Source: an uncultured Eubacterium sp.
GTDB lineage: Bacteria; Bacillota; Clostridia; Peptostreptococcales; Anaerovoracaceae
Assembly: GCA_946614405.1 (NCBI GenBank)
Contig: CAMOGZ010000042.1
Location: 1 to 9,505, forward strand
Direction: 5' to 3'
DNA: 9,505 nucleotides
Below are positions 6,801-9,505 of the stretch, piece after piece. The notes under the pieces are model-generated. The model made no database searches, was not told the DNA's origin, and saw only the letters and a list, made by a program, of their open reading frames with translations. The position numbers were made by a program, and so were the translations under genes. Within the stretch, counting starts at the first letter, position 1, and every line of letters begins with the position of its first letter.

Positions 6801-7426
6801 ACAAGCTGGTCACCGTCACCAGCCGTGAGCTGGAGGCAACGGTCCAGAGCGAAGATGAGGCAGGACCCATGCAGGAGACCGGAACAGCGGGCGGTTCGCC
6901 TTTGTACGACGGGATGCCCGTGGTCATGGCGGGCATGATCGCAGGGAAGAAAAACCTGGTGACCAAGAATAACAAGATGATGGCCTTTGTGGACCTGGAG
7001 GACCTCTACGGCGTCAGCGAGGTCGTGGTCTTCCCCAATGTCTACGAGCGGTGCCAGGAGAGCCTCACCGAGGACAATGTGGTGGTCATCAAGGGCAAAC
7101 TGAACTTCAAAGAAGGAGAGGTCCCCAAGCTTCTGGCAGACTCCGTCACCGGAGTGGATGAAGTCGAGGGGAATTTACAGGGAACGCCGCCCCGGCTGAA
7201 GGTGCGGATCCCCAAGGATATTGATGAGAAAAGAACGCTTCAGATCCTGAGCCACGTATTCCACGAGAATCGGGGAAGGATCACTGCACTGATTTATTTA
7301 CAGAATGGACGCATCGTGAAGAGCAACACCGGCATTGAATGGACGGAATTCCTGGAAGAGGAACTGAAGGAGATCGTCGGTGAATCAAATGTGAAAATGG
7401 ATCCGGGAAAGGAGCAGAAACGATGA
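3896..7426 (+). CDS. dnaE: DNA polymerase III subunit alpha (DnaE)
   Basis: This is the replicative C-family polymerase chain; in low-GC Gram-positives it works beside PolC, extending primers mainly on the lagging strand. The 1176 residues show, in order: a PHP domain (about 1-285) with HLHVH (5-9), TDHG (39-42), GCEVY, SACLAG (135-140) and NDVH (204-207); the polymerase core with GPGRGSAAGS, the catalytic PDIDIDF (395-401; Asp396 and Asp398) and the third aspartate in KMDFLGLR (Asp548); HASTHAAGVV; PGPMDSIPKYI; and FNKSHAAAYA. A helix-hairpin-helix (about 825-845) and an OB fold (about 1007-1085) follow. I chose ATG 3896 because family members start MxFxHLHVHTEYSLLDG; an in-frame GTG at 3878 overlaps the -10 box, though GGGG at 3867-3870 could serve it as a weak binding site. 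The stop overlaps pfkA by 4 bases (ATGA). Confidence 0.96.
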   Translation: MAFTHLHVHTEYSLLDGAARIKDVVARAKELGMDSLAITDHGVMFGVIDFYRECLKQGIHPVIGCEVYTAARTMDDKDPDKDKYQGHLVLLAKNNDGYKNLIKIVSAGFTRGFYYKPRIDKNILREHSDGIIALSACLAGKVQNCLLNRDYEGARKEAEELRDIFGEGNFYLEIQDQGLPEEAFINPELIRLSKDLGIPMVATNDVHYVNQDDAEAHDILLAIQTATNIYDENRMRFATDQFYLKSEEEMRELFREIPEAVDNTWEVAHKCNVTFKFGEYHLPEFIPPEGKTNQQYLRELCSQGLAGRYEVVTPELEQRLSYELSVIESMGYVEYFLIVWDFINYAKKNGIMVGPGRGSAAGSLVAYCLHITDIDPIRYNLIFERFLNPERVSMPDIDIDFCIERRGEVIEYVKEKYGEDNVSQIITFGTMKAKAVVRDVGRALNMSYADADKIAKAIPFDLKMTIDRALQMSPDLAKMYEEDPAVRKVLDMSRKLEGMPRHASTHAAGVVISRLPLDEYVPLYMSDKGVATQFNMTTIEELGLLKMDFLGLRNLTVIRDALKLIRDNHGVEIDFARMGYDDRAVYDMIASGNTEGVFQLESGGMTSFMKNLKPTCFEDIVAGISLYRPGPMDSIPKYIDNKKNPSRIQYVTPQLAPILDVTYGCLVYQEQVMQIVRDLAGYSYGRSDLVRRAMSKKKHDVMMEEKEYFINGKVNENGEVEIPGCVRNGITREAAEAIFADMETFAQYAFNKSHAAAYAVVAYETGYLKRYYPVEFMAALLSSVMGDTSQTSKYIRNCEEMGITVLPPDINESDKKYTVSDGKIRYGLLGIKNVGENAIDDIISARRSKGKPRDIFQFIGNIDVGVVNKKAVESLIKAGALDCLNPNRAAHLAVYEQLMSSAQNDARKNIAGQISLFQMSGIDMDTGDSGQRLPDVKNFEPKILLALEKEMLGVYISDHPLNAYAERLNKLVTVTSRELEATVQSEDEAGPMQETGTAGGSPLYDGMPVVMAGMIAGKKNLVTKNNKMMAFVDLEDLYGVSEVVVFPNVYERCQESLTEDNVVVIKGKLNFKEGEVPKLLADSVTGVDEVEGNLQGTPPRLKVRIPKDIDEKRTLQILSHVFHENRGRITALIYLQNGRIVKSNTGIEWTEFLEEELKEIVGESNVKMDPGKEQKR

Positions 7427-8385
7427 AAAGAATTGCAGTATTAACAAGTGGCGGAGACGCCCCGGGCATGAACGCAGCCATCCGTGCGGCAGTCCGCTGC
7501 GGCATCGAGGAAGGCCTGGAGGTCTATGGCGTACAGCGCGGCTATGAGGGCCTGATGGAAGGTGATCTGCATCAGATGGACCGCCGTTCCGTAGGTGACA
7601 TCCTCCAGCGCGGCGGCACCCTGCTGAAGTCTGCCAGAAGCAGCCGCTTCAGAACAGAAGAGGGACAGCTGCGGGCTCTGGACGTGATGGAGACCTTCGG
7701 CATCGACGGACTCATCGCCATCGGCGGAGACGGAACCCTCCACGGAGCCAGAGACCTGTCAAGACGCGGTTTCAAGGTCATGGGCCTTCCCGGGACCATC
7801 GACAATGATCTGGGATATACGGATTTCACCATCGGATTCGACACGGCGGTGGCAACCGTACTGGAAGCCATCACCAAGATCCGCGACACTTCCTCCTCCC
7901 ATGAGAGAATCTCTGTGATCGAAGTCATGGGACGGCACTGCGGCGACATCGCCCTGTACTCAGGCCTGGCCGGCGGCGCGGAGACCATCCTGGTGCCGGA
8001 GATCCCCTTCGACATCAACGAGCTGTGCAGAGGGATCCTGGAGGGCGTCAACGCAGGCAAACTCCATAACATCATCATCAAAGCCGAGGGTGTGGAGATC
8101 CCCACTCAGGAGCTGACGGAGATCATCGAGCGGAAGACGGGAAGAGAGACCCGTCCGGTGGTGCTGTCCTACCTGCAGAGAGGCGGAAGCCCCACCATGC
8201 GCGACCGGATCCTGGCGACAGAGTGCGCTGCCAAGGCCGTGAAGCTGCTGGTGGAGGAGTCCGAGAGCAAAGCCATCGGAACACTGGAAGGACAGATCGT
8301 GGGCGTAGACCTCGAGGACGCTCTGGAGATGAAGTCCGAGTTTAATATGGAAATGTACGAACTGATGAAGGTGCTGGGTAAATAA
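7423..8385 (+). CDS. pfkA: ATP-dependent 6-phosphofructokinase
   Basis: This enzyme phosphorylates fructose 6-phosphate to fructose 1,6-bisphosphate, the committed step of glycolysis. At 320 residues it is the classic bacterial group I length. It has LTSGGDAPGMNAAIR (7-21), GGDG (101-104) and PGTIDND (123-129) with catalytic Asp127. Gly104 and Gly124 are the residues of ATP-using enzymes, not the Asp/Lys of pyrophosphate-using ones. Substrate residues Arg72, Arg162, Met169-Gly-Arg171 and Glu222 are present. The effector-site residues known from E. coli PfkA (Arg21, Arg25, Arg54, Glu187, Lys213) are all kept, so ADP activation and phosphoenolpyruvate inhibition are likely. The ATG overlaps the dnaE stop and has AAAGGAG (7408-7414) 8 bases upstream, inside dnaE. 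The pyruvate kinase gene that often follows pfkA in Firmicutes is absent here. Confidence 0.97.
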   Translation: MKRIAVLTSGGDAPGMNAAIRAAVRCGIEEGLEVYGVQRGYEGLMEGDLHQMDRRSVGDILQRGGTLLKSARSSRFRTEEGQLRALDVMETFGIDGLIAIGGDGTLHGARDLSRRGFKVMGLPGTIDNDLGYTDFTIGFDTAVATVLEAITKIRDTSSSHERISVIEVMGRHCGDIALYSGLAGGAETILVPEIPFDINELCRGILEGVNAGKLHNIIIKAEGVEIPTQELTEIIERKTGRETRPVVLSYLQRGGSPTMRDRILATECAAKAVKLLVEESESKAIGTLEGQIVGVDLEDALEMKSEFNMEMYELMKVLGK

Positions 8386-8996
8386 TGAGTGTTGCAGTAG
8401 TCTATTATTCCAAATATGGCACGACGGAGCAGTATGCCCGGTGGATCAGCGAGGAGACGGGTGCGGATCTCTTGGATGCGCGCAAGTGCAAGATCCGGGA
8501 CCTGGCAGGTTATGATACCATCGTCTACGGCGGCGGCATCTATGCCGGCGGGATCAAGGGCATCGAGCTCATTACCAAGAACTGGAGCGGGGCGCTGGAA
8601 GGAAAGAAGGTCCTGGTCTTTGCGGTGGGCATCACCGTGGAAGACGAGGCCAATCGGCAGCAGTGCATGGAGATCAACTTTGAGAAACGGCTGATCTCCT
8701 GGATCAGCGGGGATGAGGCGGAGCCCTCCTCGGTGAGAGAGCTTCTCAGCCAGAAGATGATGCCGGTGACCTGTTTCTTCCTTCCGGGTGCCTATGACCC
8801 GGGGAAGATCCGGGGACTGGATAAGGGCATTATGGCCCTGACGAAGAAAATGATGGACGGCGGTGCCAGCGGAGCCAGTGTGACTGTGCGGAACATCGCC
8901 GGCTACATCGAGAATGGCTGCGATCTGGTGGACCGCAGCAGGATCGCCCCCATCGTGGAGGCTGTAAAAGAGGTCGAAAATGGATCGAACCTATGA
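8385..8996 (+). CDS. Flavodoxin-domain protein (HemG/Flavodoxin_5-like)
   Basis: This 203-residue protein has a flavodoxin-type FMN fold. The phosphate-binding loop is SKYGTT (residues 9-14) directly after the first beta strand VAVVYY. A second flavin-contacting loop, GGGIYAGG (49-56), and a core strand KKVLVFAVGI (74-83) follow. The YSKYGTTEQYA opening recalls HemG-type protoporphyrinogen oxidases and the Flavodoxin_5 group, but no haem genes are nearby, so a general electron-transfer or quinone/thiol redox role is as likely. The C-terminal part (about 128-203), with LPGAYDP and a basic helix, is longer than in short-chain flavodoxins. Its ATG shares one base with the pfkA stop (TAATG) and has only a weak Shine-Dalgarno, pointing to translation coupled to pfkA. 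Confidence 0.87.
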   Translation: MSVAVVYYSKYGTTEQYARWISEETGADLLDARKCKIRDLAGYDTIVYGGGIYAGGIKGIELITKNWSGALEGKKVLVFAVGITVEDEANRQQCMEINFEKRLISWISGDEAEPSSVRELLSQKMMPVTCFFLPGAYDPGKIRGLDKGIMALTKKMMDGGASGASVTVRNIAGYIENGCDLVDRSRIAPIVEAVKEVENGSNL

Positions 8997-9505
8997 TATT
9001 TGTATTATTGGCGGCGGCGCATCCGGAATGGCAGCCGCCATCACTATCTGCAGAGAAAGGCCGGAGGCAAGGGTGGTGATCCTGGAGCGGCTGGAAGAGC
9101 CGGGACATAAGCTCCGGGCCACGGGAAACGGCCGCTGCAATCTTTCCAACGTGCAGTGCCCGGGGTTCCGGGAGACCCTGGAGTTCTTCCGGGAGATCGG
9201 GGTCATCTGCCGCATCGACGGGGAAGGGCGGATCTATCCCTATTCCGAGGATGCCGGCGACGTGACGGCGGCCCTTCAGGAGGAGCTGTCCCGCCGGGGC
9301 GTGACGGTGCGCTGCGGCGCCCGGGTCACAGAGATCGCGGAGAACGGCTCTGCGGGATTTGCTGTGCGCTGGGAGCAGGGTAAGCGGGCACAAAGCCTCA
9401 CCTGCCGCAAGGTCCTGATGGCGGCGGGAGGAAAAGCAGCGCCCAAGCTGGGCACCACGGGAGATGGGGCTATTCTGGCCAGAAAACTGGGCCATACCGT
9501 GACCC
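8980..9505 (+). CDS. HI0933/BaiN-family NAD(P)/FAD-dependent oxidoreductase (3' partial)
   Basis: This is the N-terminal 175 residues of a flavoprotein usually about 400 long; the right edge of the window cuts it. Residues 4-16 form a strand followed by the dinucleotide-binding turn GGGASG (11-16), and an acidic Glu closes the second strand (VVILER). The family signature ATGNGRCNLSN follows, then GRIYPYSEDAGDV, and an AAGGKAAPKLGTTGDG segment marks the second FAD contact. Known members include BaiN, proposed in bile acid 7-dehydroxylation, and proteins often annotated as aminoacetone oxidase; the true substrate here is unknown. The stretch between GRCNLSN and the RIYPYS motif is short compared with E. 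coli YhiN, by my memory about 25 residues. The ATG overlaps the flavodoxin gene by 17 bases and has AAAGAGG 6 bases upstream, so it belongs to the dnaE-pfkA operon. Confidence 0.9.
   Translation, partial: MDRTYDICIIGGGASGMAAAITICRERPEARVVILERLEEPGHKLRATGNGRCNLSNVQCPGFRETLEFFREIGVICRIDGEGRIYPYSEDAGDVTAALQEELSRRGVTVRCGARVTEIAENGSAGFAVRWEQGKRAQSLTCRKVLMAAGGKAAPKLGTTGDGAILARKLGHTVT

Noticed and set aside
8830..9495. 221-codon minus-strand open frame over the flavodoxin and HI0933 genes
   Set aside because: It crosses two coding regions with clear cofactor-binding motifs on the plus strand and has no motif of its own.

Overview
This window looks like ordinary chromosome from a fairly GC-rich, anaerobic member of the Clostridia. 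A Lachnospiraceae-type gut Firmicute is my best guess. The pointers are strong AAGGAG-type ribosome binding sites, sigma-A-like promoters, a clostridial-style DnaE polymerase followed directly by pfkA, a cytidylate-kinase-like protein of a type common in clostridia, and a DUF554 membrane protein. The taxonomic call rests on gene content and protein style, not on a database match. No phage, transposon, CRISPR array, tRNA or rRNA is visible.

Left part (1-3105, plus strand): the 3' three quarters of an ABC exporter half-transporter enters from the left edge. A good promoter (TTGCCA-17-TATAAT) lies across its last codons. It should drive a short unit of a cytidylate-kinase-like protein and a 70-residue single-span membrane protein with an acidic, tryptophan-patterned tail. 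A hairpin terminator follows, and only about 12 bases later comes the start codon of a DUF554 multi-pass membrane protein. DUF554 ends at a hairpin flanked by an A-run and a T-run, so it can stop transcription from both sides.

Middle (3106-3895): cobO, a corrinoid adenosyltransferase, lies on the minus strand and converges on that terminator. A degenerate hexamer tract lies at its 3' end. The 207-base divergent region between cobO and dnaE is unusually structured. It holds the cobO promoter, two tandem TTCGCC-N25-GGCGAA units with a 41-base period, two DnaA-box-like 9-mers in the same orientation, and an extended -10 promoter so close to the dnaE ATG that the mRNA may be leaderless.

Right part (3896-9505, plus strand): dnaE, pfkA, a flavodoxin-domain protein and an HI0933/BaiN-type flavoprotein (cut by the right edge) are packed with stop/start overlaps of 4, 1 and 17 bases. 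They are therefore almost certainly one translationally coupled operon joining DNA replication, the committed step of glycolysis and two redox flavoproteins. I do not see a clearly new defence or mobile system. The most interesting points are the dnaE control region, the hexamer tract, the small tryptophan-repeat membrane protein, and the coupling of dnaE with glycolysis and redox genes.
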